A stretch of DNA of 64,000 nt, from contig LS483371.1 in NCBI GenBank assembly GCA_900475325.1, forward strand, positions 3,472,001 through 3,536,000, given 5' to 3'. The notes beneath the pieces are model-generated. The model was not told the DNA's origin, did not search any database, and saw nothing but the letters and a program-made list of their open reading frames with translations. Below, piece by piece: positions 51,727 to 60,898 of the stretch (its first letter is position 1; every line of letters begins with the position of its first letter). The stretch is from Paucimonas lemoignei. GTDB lineage: Bacteria > Pseudomonadota > Gammaproteobacteria > Pseudomonadales > Pseudomonadaceae. Both the position numbers and the translations under genes were made by a program.

Positions 51727-53640
51727 TCACTGATAACGCGCACCCTCGAAACACCCCGGGTCTTGATCCTGGTATTTCTTCATGCGGCGCCACAGCGTTG
51801 TGGTGCTGATACGCAGGCGCCTCGCGGCCTCTTCACGATTGCCACGGACACTGCCGAGCACTTCATGGAGCAACGCCAGCTCACTTTTGACGGCCGCGCC
51901 CTCTTCCACCGGCAGGTCGACTGCAAGGTCCTCCAGTGCATCCTCCAACAAAGCCTGCACGAACGGCTGACCCTGACTCAGAACGGCCAGGCGCTCGACG
52001 ACGTTACCCAGCTGCCGAATATTGCCCGGCCAGGCGTAGCGGCTAAGGCGCGCCAGCAACGCGGCGTCCGGCTCGGCGGCATCCATGGGCAGGCTGCGCA
52101 GCAAGTGGCGCACCAGTTCGGGAATGTCCTCAGCGCGCTCGCGCAGTGCAGGCAGGTGCAGTTTCAGCACGCAGATACGATAGAAGAAGTCTTCCCGGAA
52201 CAGCCCCTTGGCCACCAGCTGCGGCAGGTTCTTGTTGCTGGCGGTGATGATGCGGATATCAACGGGCGTGACTTTGTCATCACCGATGCGCACGACTTTG
52301 CGCTCTTGCAGAGTGCGCAGCAGCTTGACCTGAATATCGGGTGAGGTTTCGTTGATTTCATCGAGAAAGATAGTGCCCGTGTGCGCCAGCTCGAACACCC
52401 CAGCCTTGCCTTCATTGAGCGCACCGGTAAACGCACCTTTGACGTAGCCGAACAGCTCGCTCTCCAGCACGCCCGGCGCAAAGGCCGCGCAGTTGATCGC
52501 CACGAACGGGCCTTGCTTGCGACGCGACGCGTTGTGGATGCTCTGGGCGAACAACTCTTTGCCGGTACCGGTTTCGCCTTCGATCATCACCGTGCTGTCC
52601 ACCGCCGCGTAGGTCAGGGCCAGGCGCCTGGCCCTGGTCAGCGCCGGGCTGCTGCCGATGATGTTGTCGAAGGTATTTTCGGCCACATGCTGACGCGCCA
52701 GCACCCGGCGCATCTTGCGTTCAATGGCGGTGATTTCTGTCTGGCTCTGCAAGGTCGCAACGGCGCCGATGACCTCGGTGTCCAGGCTGATGGGCGCAAT
52801 GCTCAGGGTGAGCGACATCCGACCCAGGGTGATCAACGCGCCACGAACCGGGCGACCGCTGCTGAGGACCTGGCCGAAATAATCTTGCGCCAGCAGACCC
52901 TCGACGCTGTCGCCACACCCCAGCGTGCCGAGGTACGCCGTGGCCACGCTGTTCAGGTTGGTGATGGTGCGCTGGCTGTCGACGCTGAAAATGCCTTCCG
53001 AGACGCAATTGAGGATCGACTGGATCATTTCATAGCGGCTTTGCAGCTCCACACGCTTGAGGCGCCGCTCTTCCTCGATCTGCAACAGGTGCATGGCTTC
53101 GTCGATGGCCTCGTCCACCGCATCAGGATCGGCATCAGACATGATGTAGCGCATACCGCGGGCCATCACCGCCTCGCGCAACGACAAGCCACCAATCGCC
53201 ACTTCAATGCCCTCGGCCAACAAACGATCCAGCTGCTGCTCCGTGGCCTGTTGGCTGCCCAGCGGGTCGATCAGGCAGATAGACACCTGCTGCATGAAGG
53301 GCCGGGCTTTTTCCAGAATGCTCGCGTAGCCCTCCGAAGTGGCCAGGAAGGCGATCCGGTCTGAGGATTGCCGCGCGTTGTCGTAGGCGTTGATGCAGTC
53401 AAAAAAGGTGTGTTTGACCTCAACGATCGGTACGCGCAAATGCTCACGCAGGACACTGGCGGTGCGGCCGCGACTGATGATCACGCTGACGCCGCCGTCG
53501 ATCAGCCCACGGGCCTTGACGACGGCGTCATGCTGGGCCGCCTCGACCACCGCCACGGACAGGCCGCGCTGATCAAGGATGCCCTGCATCACCGACGTCA
53601 GGGTGCTGGAGGGAGAAATGACGGCGAGGGTGCTTTGCAT
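51727..53640 (-). CDS. Sigma-54-dependent activator, PrpR type (PrpR_N-PAS-AAA-Fis)
   Basis: The 637-residue enhancer-binding protein has an N-terminal PrpR-like ligand domain (about 1-190; VEVKHTFFDCINAYDNAR, LIDGGVSVIISRGRTASVLREHL), a PAS-like domain (about 200-310), and the sigma-54 AAA+ domain with Walker A GETGTGKE (354-361) and the sigma-54 contact loop GAFTGA (402-407). It ends with a Fis-type helix-turn-helix (NREEAARRLRISTTTLWRRMKKY). It is divergent from a dehydrogenase/aldolase/CitMHS operon with a -24/-12 promoter, which it surely activates on sensing a substrate-related acid. Confidence 0.94.
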   Translation of the reverse strand: MQSTLAVISPSSTLTSVMQGILDQRGLSVAVVEAAQHDAVVKARGLIDGGVSVIISRGRTASVLREHLRVPIVEVKHTFFDCINAYDNARQSSDRIAFLATSEGYASILEKARPFMQQVSICLIDPLGSQQATEQQLDRLLAEGIEVAIGGLSLREAVMARGMRYIMSDADPDAVDEAIDEAMHLLQIEEERRLKRVELQSRYEMIQSILNCVSEGIFSVDSQRTITNLNSVATAYLGTLGCGDSVEGLLAQDYFGQVLSSGRPVRGALITLGRMSLTLSIAPISLDTEVIGAVATLQSQTEITAIERKMRRVLARQHVAENTFDNIIGSSPALTRARRLALTYAAVDSTVMIEGETGTGKELFAQSIHNASRRKQGPFVAINCAAFAPGVLESELFGYVKGAFTGALNEGKAGVFELAHTGTIFLDEINETSPDIQVKLLRTLQERKVVRIGDDKVTPVDIRIITASNKNLPQLVAKGLFREDFFYRICVLKLHLPALRERAEDIPELVRHLLRSLPMDAAEPDAALLARLSRYAWPGNIRQLGNVVERLAVLSQGQPFVQALLEDALEDLAVDLPVEEGAAVKSELALLHEVLGSVRGNREEAARRLRISTTTLWRRMKKYQDQDPGCFEGARYQ

Positions 53641-53677
53641 GGACGAGCCCTGAAGAGTGCGATGCGCATTGCATCCT

Positions 53678-53692
53678 ATTTCAAGATGAAAT
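53678..53692. promoter_or_regulatory. Inverted repeat ATTTCA-AGA-TGAAAT, candidate activator site
   Basis: This is a perfect six-base-arm palindrome about 100 bases upstream of the sigma-54 promoter, a usual distance for an enhancer site of a sigma-54 activator. It also lies just upstream of the activator's own start and may allow autoregulation. Confidence 0.55.
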
Positions 53693-53778
53693 CAATTGAA
53701 ATGATCTGCAATCAGCGCAGACAACCCGGCACATGCCAACTCATTGTTTTAAAACGACTAACCCTACCTATGCTGTTT

Positions 53779-53794
53779 TGGCACATCCCTTGCT
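53779..53794 (+). promoter_or_regulatory. Sigma-54 (-24/-12) promoter of the dehydrogenase/aldolase/CitMHS operon
   Basis: TGGCACATCCCTTGCT matches TGGCACG-N4-TTGCW at every fixed position but one, with GG and GC ten bases apart. It lies 41 bases before the dehydrogenase start and next to a divergent sigma-54 activator gene. Confidence 0.88.
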
Positions 53795-53834
53795 GCCCTC
53801 CAGTCAATAACAAAGACAATGAAGGACACACGGG

Positions 53835-54713
53835 ATGGACATCACGTTTATTGGCTATGGCGAAGCCGCCTATCACATCAGCACCGGCCTGCGCTCCAGC
53901 GGCAACCTGCGCATCGGCGCCTTCGATGCCAAGGTCAGCCCCGCGCTCGAACAACGCGCTGCAGACAATCAGGTCACCCTCTTCGACTCGCTGGAAACCG
54001 CCTGCAAGGGCGCGCGCTTTGTCGTGTGCCTGACCAGCGCCAGCAGTGCACTGAACATCGCCCGGACGGTCTTGCCGCTGCTGGTTGCCGGGCAAACCTA
54101 TGTCGACATGAACTCCGCAGCGCCCACCGTCAAGCAAGCCATCGATCAGTTGCCTCGCGCAGCGGGCGTGGATGTCTGCGACAGCGCGGTCATGGGTACC
54201 GTGCCCGGCAATAACCACAAGGTCCCCATGCTGCTGTCGGGAAGCGGTGCGGCCGCCTTTGCCGCTGCCTTTTCGCCGCTGGGCATGCGCCTGACCGTGC
54301 TCGACGCCGAGGCCGGCGCGGCATCGGCCATCAAGATGCTCAAGAGCGTGGTGATGAAAGGCCTGCCCCAGTTGCTGCTCGAAGCCTTCCAGGCCGGCGA
54401 GCGCTTCGGTGTGCTCGACACCCTGGTGGCTTCCCTGGGCGACTCACTGAACGGCAAGACAGTGGAAGAACTGGCCAACACCTTCACTGCCCGGACCCTG
54501 ATCCACGCCAAGCGCCGCAGTGCGGAAATGGACGACGTGGTCGCGACCCTCGAAGCGTCCGGCGTCGACGCCAGCATGTCCCGCGCTACTCAAAGCCAGC
54601 TGGACAAGCTCGCCGCCACCGACTGGGCGGAACTGCTCGGTCCTGGCGGCAGCGACATGGACTACCGCACCGCCATCACGCACCTGACCGCCACTCGCCG
54701 AGAACTGCCATGA
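53835..54713 (+). CDS. NAD-binding dehydrogenase, 6-phosphogluconate-dehydrogenase-like with DUF1932
   Basis: The 292-residue protein has an N-terminal Rossmann domain with MDITFIGYGEAAYHISTGL and the beta-hydroxyacid dehydrogenase core (YVDMNSAAPTVKQAIDQL...DSAVMGTVPGNNHKVPMLLSG, AIKMLKSVVMKGLPQLLLEAF), and a C-terminal DUF1932 helical domain. It would oxidise a beta-hydroxyacid with NAD(P). Its stop overlaps the ATG of the aldolase gene by four bases (ATGA), so the two work together. It is the first gene downstream of the sigma-54 promoter. Confidence 0.9.
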   Translation: MDITFIGYGEAAYHISTGLRSSGNLRIGAFDAKVSPALEQRAADNQVTLFDSLETACKGARFVVCLTSASSALNIARTVLPLLVAGQTYVDMNSAAPTVKQAIDQLPRAAGVDVCDSAVMGTVPGNNHKVPMLLSGSGAAAFAAAFSPLGMRLTVLDAEAGAASAIKMLKSVVMKGLPQLLLEAFQAGERFGVLDTLVASLGDSLNGKTVEELANTFTARTLIHAKRRSAEMDDVVATLEASGVDASMSRATQSQLDKLAATDWAELLGPGGSDMDYRTAITHLTATRRELP

Positions 54714-55414
54714 ACACTGATCATTACTTCCCGCTGCCTGAACTGATTGCCCAAGACCTTCTGGACCGTTTTCGCAAGCTCAGCCCGGCACAGCTGTGCG
54801 ACGGCATGCAGAGCCTGGGGATCCCGCGCAATGGCGCCATGGACGCCGACCTGATGCCGCTGGATGAAAACAAGATCATGCTCGGCACCGCCTACACCGT
54901 CGACACCGAAGACGGCGACAACTTTCCGATCCACGTCGCGGTGTATCAAGGGCAACCGGGCTATGTGCTGGTTGTGGCAGGCAAGGCCTATCCGGGCCGT
55001 GCCTACATCGGCGACCTGATGGCGGGTGCCGCACAGGCCGTGGGCTTGAGCGGCATGGTTATCGACGGCTGCGTGCGCGACAAAGTGCCCCTGGCCCAGT
55101 TGGACATCCCGGTGTACGCCAAGGGTTTCATGCAACGCAGCCCTGGCAAGAAAGGCCCCGGCAAAATCAACGCCACCGTGACCTGCGCGGGTGTTGAAGT
55201 GGCTCCTGGTGATCTGGTCTTCGGCGATTACGACGGCGTGACGGTGGTGCCTCGCGCACGCCTGGTGGAAGTGCTGGAGGCTTCGGAGAAAAAAAGCGCC
55301 TACGAAAATCAGCGCCGCGAGGTGATCGACGAATACACTCGCTGCCGCGACCAGGGCCTGCCGTTGCCAGCGCTGGCACCGGCCTGGGTCACCCAACTGC
55401 TCGAAGGTCTGTAA
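54710..55414 (+). CDS. RraA-like class II aldolase (4-hydroxy-4-methyl-2-oxoglutarate / 4-carboxy-4-hydroxy-2-oxoadipate aldolase type)
   Basis: The 234-residue protein belongs to the RraA/LigK fold. The catalytic D-X20-R-D pattern is present (GDLMAGAAQAVGLSGMVIDGCVRDKVPL), as is the N-terminal SPAQLCDGMQSLGI. Enzymes of this type cleave 4-hydroxy-2-oxo acids to pyruvate and a second oxo acid with a divalent metal; RraA itself lacks the aldolase residues. It lies translationally coupled behind a dehydrogenase and before a citrate-family carrier, so it probably cleaves the carbon skeleton of a tricarboxylate-like substrate. Confidence 0.9.
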   Translation: MNTDHYFPLPELIAQDLLDRFRKLSPAQLCDGMQSLGIPRNGAMDADLMPLDENKIMLGTAYTVDTEDGDNFPIHVAVYQGQPGYVLVVAGKAYPGRAYIGDLMAGAAQAVGLSGMVIDGCVRDKVPLAQLDIPVYAKGFMQRSPGKKGPGKINATVTCAGVEVAPGDLVFGDYDGVTVVPRARLVEVLEASEKKSAYENQRREVIDEYTRCRDQGLPLPALAPAWVTQLLEGL

Positions 55415-55492
55415 CGCTCAAGGCTGTCCCCGGGGTGCCCTGCACCCCGAACTGCTGTATTCACTATAAAAATAAAATGTGGAGACGTTCAG

Positions 55493-56854
55493 ATGCTGAC
55501 AGTTCTGGGCTATTTGTTGATCACCTCGTTTCTGTTGCTGGTCATCAAGCAAAAACTTTCGCCATTCACCGGTTTGATCGTGGTGTCCCTGGCCGTGGGG
55601 GTGATGGTGTGCCTGATCAATGGCGTACCGCTGGGCACCATCATGACCTGGGTGCGCGAGGGCCTTTTCTACTCGCAGAACGGAGCGGGCAAGGTCTCGC
55701 TGGGCACGGTCAACCCCACGGTGATGATCCTGTTCGCCGTGCTGTATTTCAGCCTGATGATGAACGTGGGGCTGTTTGATCCGCTGTGCACGTACCTGAT
55801 CCGCAAGGCCAATGGCGATCCGCTGAAAATCATCCTGGTCACGGCTTTCACCTCCGCTGTGGTGACCCTGGACGGCGACGGCACGACCACCATCCTGATC
55901 ATCACCACCGCCTTCCTGCCCTTGTACAAACAGATGGGCATGAAGCTGTCTAACCTGGCGATGCTGATTATCCTGCCCTGCGGGCTGGGCAACTGTTTGC
56001 CTTGGGGCGGGCCACTGGCGCGGGCCGCAGCGGTATTGAATCTGGAGGTCAATACGCTGTTCGTGGCGATCCTGCCGATCCTCGGCGTGTCGTTCATCTA
56101 CGTGTTTTTCATGGCCTACCTGATGGGCATCAAGGAGCGCAAGCGCCTGGGCTTCGTCAAGGGTGAAAAGGTGATCGTGACCCCTGAGCAGATCGCCCAG
56201 ATGGTGACGGTGATCGAGGACCACGACAAAGAACTCAAGCGGCCGAAGCTGTTCCTGTTCAACCTGGCGCTGACCGTGGGCATGCTGGTGATCCTGATCG
56301 CGGGCTGGGCCAGTGGCGCAGTGGTCTTCATGCTCGGCACTGCCATCGCCCTGACAGTCAACTACACCGCCGTCGAACAGCGCGAGCGCATCACCGCCAA
56401 TGGCGGCGACGCCGTGGCAGTGGCCTCCATCATCCTCGCCGCCGGGTGCTTTTTGGGAATCTTCAATGGCAGCGGTATGGCGGGCGCTGTCGCTGAACAC
56501 ATGGCCAGCCTGATACCCGATTCCATGGGCAGCCACACTGCGCTCATCTTCGCCTTTCTCGGGGCCCTGGCCTGCTACGCCCTGCCGGTGGATGCCTATT
56601 ATTTCGGGATTCTGCCGGTGGTAGCGCCCATCGCGTACAAGTTCGGCATCAGCCCTACCGAGATTGGTGTGGCGTCATTCATGGGCCAGTCCTTGCGTTA
56701 CGCCAGCCCGACCGTGGCCTGGCTGTTCCTGCTGATGAACCGCACAGAAATGACGTTCGGGGAGTACCAGAAAGAGTTCTTCAAGTGGTCGATCCCGATG
56801 TTTTTCATCTTCTTGATCACGGCAATCGTGACCGGGCAATTGCCAATCGGCTGA
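55493..56854 (+). CDS. CitMHS-family tricarboxylate transporter
   Basis: The 453-residue inner-membrane protein has about 12 helices and the CitMHS pattern: MLTVLGYLLITSFLLLVIKQKLSPFTGLIVV, FSLMMNVGLFDPLCTYLIRKANGDPLKIILVTAFTSAVVTLDGDGTTTILIITTAFLPLYKQMGM, and LPCGLGNCLPWGGPLARAAAVL. CitMHS carriers import citrate as a metal complex with protons. It is the third gene of the sigma-54 operon, 78 bases after the aldolase. The substrate is citrate or a related tricarboxylic acid. Confidence 0.93.
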   Translation: MLTVLGYLLITSFLLLVIKQKLSPFTGLIVVSLAVGVMVCLINGVPLGTIMTWVREGLFYSQNGAGKVSLGTVNPTVMILFAVLYFSLMMNVGLFDPLCTYLIRKANGDPLKIILVTAFTSAVVTLDGDGTTTILIITTAFLPLYKQMGMKLSNLAMLIILPCGLGNCLPWGGPLARAAAVLNLEVNTLFVAILPILGVSFIYVFFMAYLMGIKERKRLGFVKGEKVIVTPEQIAQMVTVIEDHDKELKRPKLFLFNLALTVGMLVILIAGWASGAVVFMLGTAIALTVNYTAVEQRERITANGGDAVAVASIILAAGCFLGIFNGSGMAGAVAEHMASLIPDSMGSHTALIFAFLGALACYALPVDAYYFGILPVVAPIAYKFGISPTEIGVASFMGQSLRYASPTVAWLFLLMNRTEMTFGEYQKEFFKWSIPMFFIFLITAIVTGQLPIG

Positions 56855-56906
56855 AGCGGGAATGCCGGTGAAATACCAAGACTCAAGCAACACTAAGTGA
56901 GTCAAG

Positions 56907-56939
56907 GCAGAGCGCCAAAGCAAAGATTTGGCGCTCTGC
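56907..56939 (+). terminator. Perfect 13-base-pair hairpin after the CitMHS gene
   Basis: GCAGAGCGCCAAA and TTTGGCGCTCTGC pair fully around GCAAAGA, 53 bases after the CitMHS stop. No T-run follows, so it is a probable transcript end or stabilising stem rather than a textbook terminator. Confidence 0.6.
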
Positions 56940-57197
56940 TACGACGAACGTTTCACCTGTACCCTGCGCGAAATCCTCCCTCGCTTGACCGCCCTTCGAA
57001 ATGCACTTGCCATGCGACCTGCCCTCGAGTGCGCCTCACAACCCTGACGTCATTTACGGAACGGTATTTTATTTATAAATGCTGCCCGCTTGATTGTTTC
57101 CCTGCACCGCTTCACCAAGTACCGCACGACAGAAGAACCACCCCGACAGATTGACACCATCGCTGCGCTCGCCAATTCGTAACCAATCATGTATTTT

Positions 57198-57210
57198 GAA
57201 ACGGCGTTTC
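57198..57210. promoter_or_regulatory. Operator-like palindrome GAAACGGCGTTTC upstream of the SMP-30 gene
   Basis: GAAAC-GGC-GTTTC has perfect arms and lies 60 bases before the lactonase start. Close relatives occur upstream of the RraA-like and dehydrogenase genes (61634-61645, 61715-61727) and the last MFS gene (62830-62842). Confidence 0.65.
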
Positions 57211-57269
57211 TAATTCAGCAAATCAATTACAACAAAGGGCTACCCAAAGCCTGAACCTCCGGAGTCGCA

Positions 57270-58190
57270 ATGAGCTTCTTCTGCGCACCACCGTCTGTTG
57301 AAACCACTGTCTTCACCCGGCTGCCTGACCACTTCCGCGCGCCTCGCCGCACAGCCTGGGCTGACGCAAACCGGCAAGGTCGGCTGATCGACTCTTTTCT
57401 GGAAGGTCCCTCCTTCGATCGGCACGGCAATCTGTATGTCACCGACATTCCCTACGGCCGAATTTTCCGCATTTCACCCGACGGCCACTGGACGCTGGTC
57501 TGCGAATACGACGGCTGGCCCAACGGCCTGAAAATCCACCGCGATGGACGGATTTTCATCACCGACTACAAGCGCGGGATCATGGTGCTAGATCCGGAGA
57601 GCGGGAAAATCGAGCCCTTTCTTGAGTCAGCAGGCTCTGAAGGTTTCAAGGGCGTCAACGACCTGGTGTTCTCGCCGACCGGCGATATGTACTTCACCGA
57701 CCAGGGCCAGACGGGCCTGCAGGACCCCACCGGACGAGTCTACAAACTCGACACGGCCGGCAACCTCACGTGCCTGATCAACACCATTCCCAGCCCGAAC
57801 GGCATTGTCTTCGACCCCGCACTGAATCATCTGCTGGTCGCAGTGACACGCGCCCAACAGATCTGGCGAATCCCCCTCGGCAACGGCTCGATCATCAGCA
57901 AGGTGGGCGTGTTTGCCCAACTGCACGGTGGCCTCGGCGGCCCCGACGGTCTTGCGCTGGACGCCGAAAGCAACCTGTACATCGCGCACACCGGCTTCGG
58001 ATCGGTATGGCGACTGTCCAGGGTGGGCGAACCTTTGCAGCGGATCATTTCGTCTGAAGGCATCAGCAACACCAACCTGGCGTTTGGTGGCCCGGCTAAC
58101 CGGACCCTGTTCATCACCGAGTCAGAAACCGGCACCATCCTGCAGACCCCGGCTGCGGTGCCCGGCCTGGCCATGTATTCCCACAGTTAA
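57270..58190 (+). CDS. SMP-30/gluconolactonase-family lactonase
   Basis: The 306-residue beta-propeller enzyme has the metal-binding family marks: FLEGPSFDRHGNLYVTDIPYGRIFRISPDGHW with the first acidic ligand, NDLVFSPTGDMYFTDQG, IPSPNGIVFDPALNHLLV, and GGPDGLALDAESNLYIAHTGFGSVWRLS. It hydrolyses a sugar or hydroxy-acid lactone to the free acid. No signal peptide is seen. An MFS permease follows 51 bases later, and an operator-like palindrome lies upstream, so the pair is an inducible uptake-and-hydrolysis unit. Confidence 0.92.
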   Translation: MSFFCAPPSVETTVFTRLPDHFRAPRRTAWADANRQGRLIDSFLEGPSFDRHGNLYVTDIPYGRIFRISPDGHWTLVCEYDGWPNGLKIHRDGRIFITDYKRGIMVLDPESGKIEPFLESAGSEGFKGVNDLVFSPTGDMYFTDQGQTGLQDPTGRVYKLDTAGNLTCLINTIPSPNGIVFDPALNHLLVAVTRAQQIWRIPLGNGSIISKVGVFAQLHGGLGGPDGLALDAESNLYIAHTGFGSVWRLSRVGEPLQRIISSEGISNTNLAFGGPANRTLFITESETGTILQTPAAVPGLAMYSHS

Positions 58191-58241
58191 AGCAGACGCA
58201 GCCCACACTCACAACAACAATGACAAAGAAGTGACGACATC

Positions 58242-59591
58242 ATGCACAGTCAAACCCCAACGCTTCCCCCGTTGACAGATGCTGAAGGTGAAAAGCTCCT
58301 GCGCCGTATCATGCTGCGCATCCTGCCATTCATTTTTGCCTGCTATGTCATCAGCTACCTTGACCGCACCAACGTCGGCTTTGCGGCCATCAGCATGAAC
58401 AAGGACCTGGGCCTGACGGCCACCATGTTCGGCTGGGCCGCAGGCTTGTTCTTCTTCGGCTATTTCATTTTCGAAATCCCCAGCAACCTGCTGATGCAGC
58501 GTTTTGGCGCCCGCGTCTGGATTGCCCGGATCATGATCACCTGGGGGCTCATTTCCATGGGCACCGCGTTCGCGACCGGCCCGGTCAGCTTCAGCATCAT
58601 GCGCTTCTTGCTAGGCGTCGCTGAAGCCGGTTTCACGCCGGGGGTGTATCTCTACTTCACCTACTGGTTCCCGGGTAAATGGCGAGCCAAAGCCACCGCA
58701 GCCTTTTTGCTCGGCATCCCGACGGCCAACATTTTCGGCTCTCCACTGTCGGGCTGGCTGCTGGAAATGCATGACATTCTGGGCCTGAAAAACTGGCAGT
58801 TCCTGTTGGTTGTCGAAGCGATTCCCGCTGTATTACTGGGGGTTGCGTGCCTGTTCGTGCTGGTCGACAACCCGGCGAAAGCCAAGTGGATGTCCGCCCG
58901 CGAGAAATCCTGGCTCAGCGACCGCCTGACCCAGGAACAACAAGCCATCAGCGCCACTCACGGCAGCACACTCAGGAGCGCGCTGACCAATCCGAAAGTG
59001 TTCACCCTGGCGGCGATCAACTTCTGCTGCATCGTCGGTTCGGTCGGCATTGGTATCTGGATGCCACAGATCATCAAAAGCCTGGGCATGCAAAACAGCA
59101 CCGTCGGCTTGATTGCGGCGCTGCCTTATATTCTGGGTGCCGTGACGATGACGATCTGGTCCAGGCTGGCCAACCGCAGCAAGCAGCGCCTGCCGTATGT
59201 GGTCAGTGCCTTGGCGTTTGCAGCGCTGTCGTTGGTGGCCGCTGCCTTGATCGACAACCCAGTGCTGAAAATCACCAGCCTGGCCTGTGCGGTGGCCAGC
59301 ATCCTGGCGTTTCAGGCCACGTTCTGGGCGATCCCGTCGACCATTCTCACCGGGCGTGCCGCTGCGGGCGGGCTGGCACTGATTGTGTCGATCGGCAATC
59401 TTGGCGGCTTCGCTGGCCCGTTCATGATCGGGCTGATCAAGGATGCAACCCAGAGCTACTCAGGACCCTTCTTTGCCGTGGCTGGCATCCTGGCGGTGGG
59501 CACATGCCTGATGCTCTGGCTGGGTGATCCGGCACGTCGTCGGCCTGCATCCCAATCTACGGCAGGCGCCCCACTCCCGCAGACCCCTTGA
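58242..59591 (+). CDS. MFS transporter, anion:cation symporter (ACS) family
   Basis: The 449-residue carrier has 12 helices and the ACS pattern IMLRILPFIFACYVISYLDRTNVGFAAISMNKDLGLTATMFGWAAGLFFFGYFIFEIPSNLLMQRFGARVWIARIMITWG. Such proteins import organic anions such as hexuronates, tartrate or phthalate with protons. It follows the lactonase gene after 51 bases and probably imports its substrate or product. Its stop meets that of the converging efflux-type MFS gene with one base between. Confidence 0.93.
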   Translation: MHSQTPTLPPLTDAEGEKLLRRIMLRILPFIFACYVISYLDRTNVGFAAISMNKDLGLTATMFGWAAGLFFFGYFIFEIPSNLLMQRFGARVWIARIMITWGLISMGTAFATGPVSFSIMRFLLGVAEAGFTPGVYLYFTYWFPGKWRAKATAAFLLGIPTANIFGSPLSGWLLEMHDILGLKNWQFLLVVEAIPAVLLGVACLFVLVDNPAKAKWMSAREKSWLSDRLTQEQQAISATHGSTLRSALTNPKVFTLAAINFCCIVGSVGIGIWMPQIIKSLGMQNSTVGLIAALPYILGAVTMTIWSRLANRSKQRLPYVVSALAFAALSLVAAALIDNPVLKITSLACAVASILAFQATFWAIPSTILTGRAAAGGLALIVSIGNLGGFAGPFMIGLIKDATQSYSGPFFAVAGILAVGTCLMLWLGDPARRRPASQSTAGAPLPQTP

Positions 59592-59592
59592 G

Positions 59593-60819
59593 CTAACGCC
59601 TGGCCGCCCAATAGCGGTCAGCCATGAAGAACACCAGCAAGAGTGCGCCCGTCACCCCCAGGGTGGCGGGCGCGCCCATGAACGCTGCGCCCAACCCCGC
59701 CAACAGGCCGCCGATGGCCTCAAAGCCGAATCGCATCGAGATGTAAAAAGCCACGACCCGCCCCCGCAACGCGGCGGGTGCCTGGCTTTGCAGCAGCATA
59801 TTGGTGCTGACGTTACTGGCGGTGATACCGAACCCGATCAGCGCCAACAGGCCAAGCGCACCCGCCAACGGCACATTCAAGGCCATCCCCAACATCGCCA
59901 CCGAGCAGCACAGAACGGCAGCCGTGATGAAAGCGCCAAGCCGGTTGAGGGTCCCGCCCAAGGCCAGCATTAACGTCGAGACAAACGCCCCGGCGCCTGC
60001 AGCCCCCCATAACCAACCCAGGGTCTGCGCATCCCCCCCGTAAACGGACTTGGCCAGAATCGGCAGCAATACGGCGTAGTTCGAAGCCAGCAGATTGACG
60101 ACCACCACACCGATCATCAAACGGCGAACATCAGCCGTGCGCCAGATATAGCTCAAGCCTTCCTTGAACACTTGCCCTGTGGAACCGCTGGCTTTGGCCA
60201 CGGCCGCCACGCGGGTTTTGATCAGGCTCACCAGCAGCAGGCCGAAGGCAATCGAGGTCATGAAAAAGCAGGCGCCTTCACCACTGACCGTGATCAGGAA
60301 CCCCGCCAGCGGTGGGCCGATGAAGCGAGCCGCGTTGATCAGCATGGCGTTCAGAGCCAACGCATTGGGGAGGTCGGCGGGCTCGCTGACAAAGCTGCTG
60401 ATCAGGGCCTGACGCAGCGGTGTTTCCACCGCGTTGAGCAGTCCGAGCAGCACCGCCATGACAATGACGACGGTCTCGTCTATCCAGCCTAGCCAGGCGA
60501 GGATGGCGAGGGTCAGCGATTGCCCGGCCAACAGGGCCTGGGCAATGATCAGCAGACGACGTTTGTCGTGCCGGTCGATCCAGGCCCCGGCCAATGGGCC
60601 AACCACCAACTGCGGCGCCAGGGTCAGGAACGTCAGCAGGCCCAGCAGGAATGCCGAGCCGGTGAGGTGGTAAGCCAGCCAGGAGAGCGCGACCTGTTGC
60701 ACCCATTTCCCCAACGTGGAAATGGCCTGGCCAGCAAAATAAATCTGGAAGTTTCGATGCGCCAGAGCTCTGACTGGAGCGGGCCAGCGCTTAGAAACGG
60801 GCGGATGGGAAGACGACAT
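59593..60819 (-). CDS. MFS transporter, EntS/DHA3-like
   Basis: The 408-residue protein has about 12 helices and begins RWPAPVRALAHRNFQIYFAGQAISTLGKWVQQVALSWLAYHLTGSAFLLGLLTFLTLAPQLVVGPLAGAWIDRHDKRRLL, the pattern of EntS-like (MFS_3) exporters. It probably expels a siderophore, metabolite or drug. It is unlike the ACS permeases on both sides, so it may be unrelated to the surrounding catabolic genes. It is convergent with the first ACS permease gene and lies 79 bases downstream of the RraA-like gene. Confidence 0.92.
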   Translation of the reverse strand: MSSSHPPVSKRWPAPVRALAHRNFQIYFAGQAISTLGKWVQQVALSWLAYHLTGSAFLLGLLTFLTLAPQLVVGPLAGAWIDRHDKRRLLIIAQALLAGQSLTLAILAWLGWIDETVVIVMAVLLGLLNAVETPLRQALISSFVSEPADLPNALALNAMLINAARFIGPPLAGFLITVSGEGACFFMTSIAFGLLLVSLIKTRVAAVAKASGSTGQVFKEGLSYIWRTADVRRLMIGVVVVNLLASNYAVLLPILAKSVYGGDAQTLGWLWGAAGAGAFVSTLMLALGGTLNRLGAFITAAVLCCSVAMLGMALNVPLAGALGLLALIGFGITASNVSTNMLLQSQAPAALRGRVVAFYISMRFGFEAIGGLLAGLGAAFMGAPATLGVTGALLLVFFMADRYWAARR

Positions 60820-60898
60820 CAGAACCTCACATTAAGGCCCCACGCGATCGTCTTCTACCAACAACGGTGATCGTGCGCGAGAGGCACGATAAGCCTGC

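Larger units (their letters stand above)
56855..57269. other. Gene-free stretch between the CitMHS operon and the SMP-30 gene
   Basis: The 415 bases hold a hairpin at 56907-56939 and an operator-like sequence at 57198-57210, described separately. Nothing else gene-like is seen. Confidence 0.5.

Noticed and set aside
55418..56536. Long antisense open frame across the CitMHS gene
   Set aside because: The His/Gln-rich translation is typical of an antisense shadow of a membrane protein gene.
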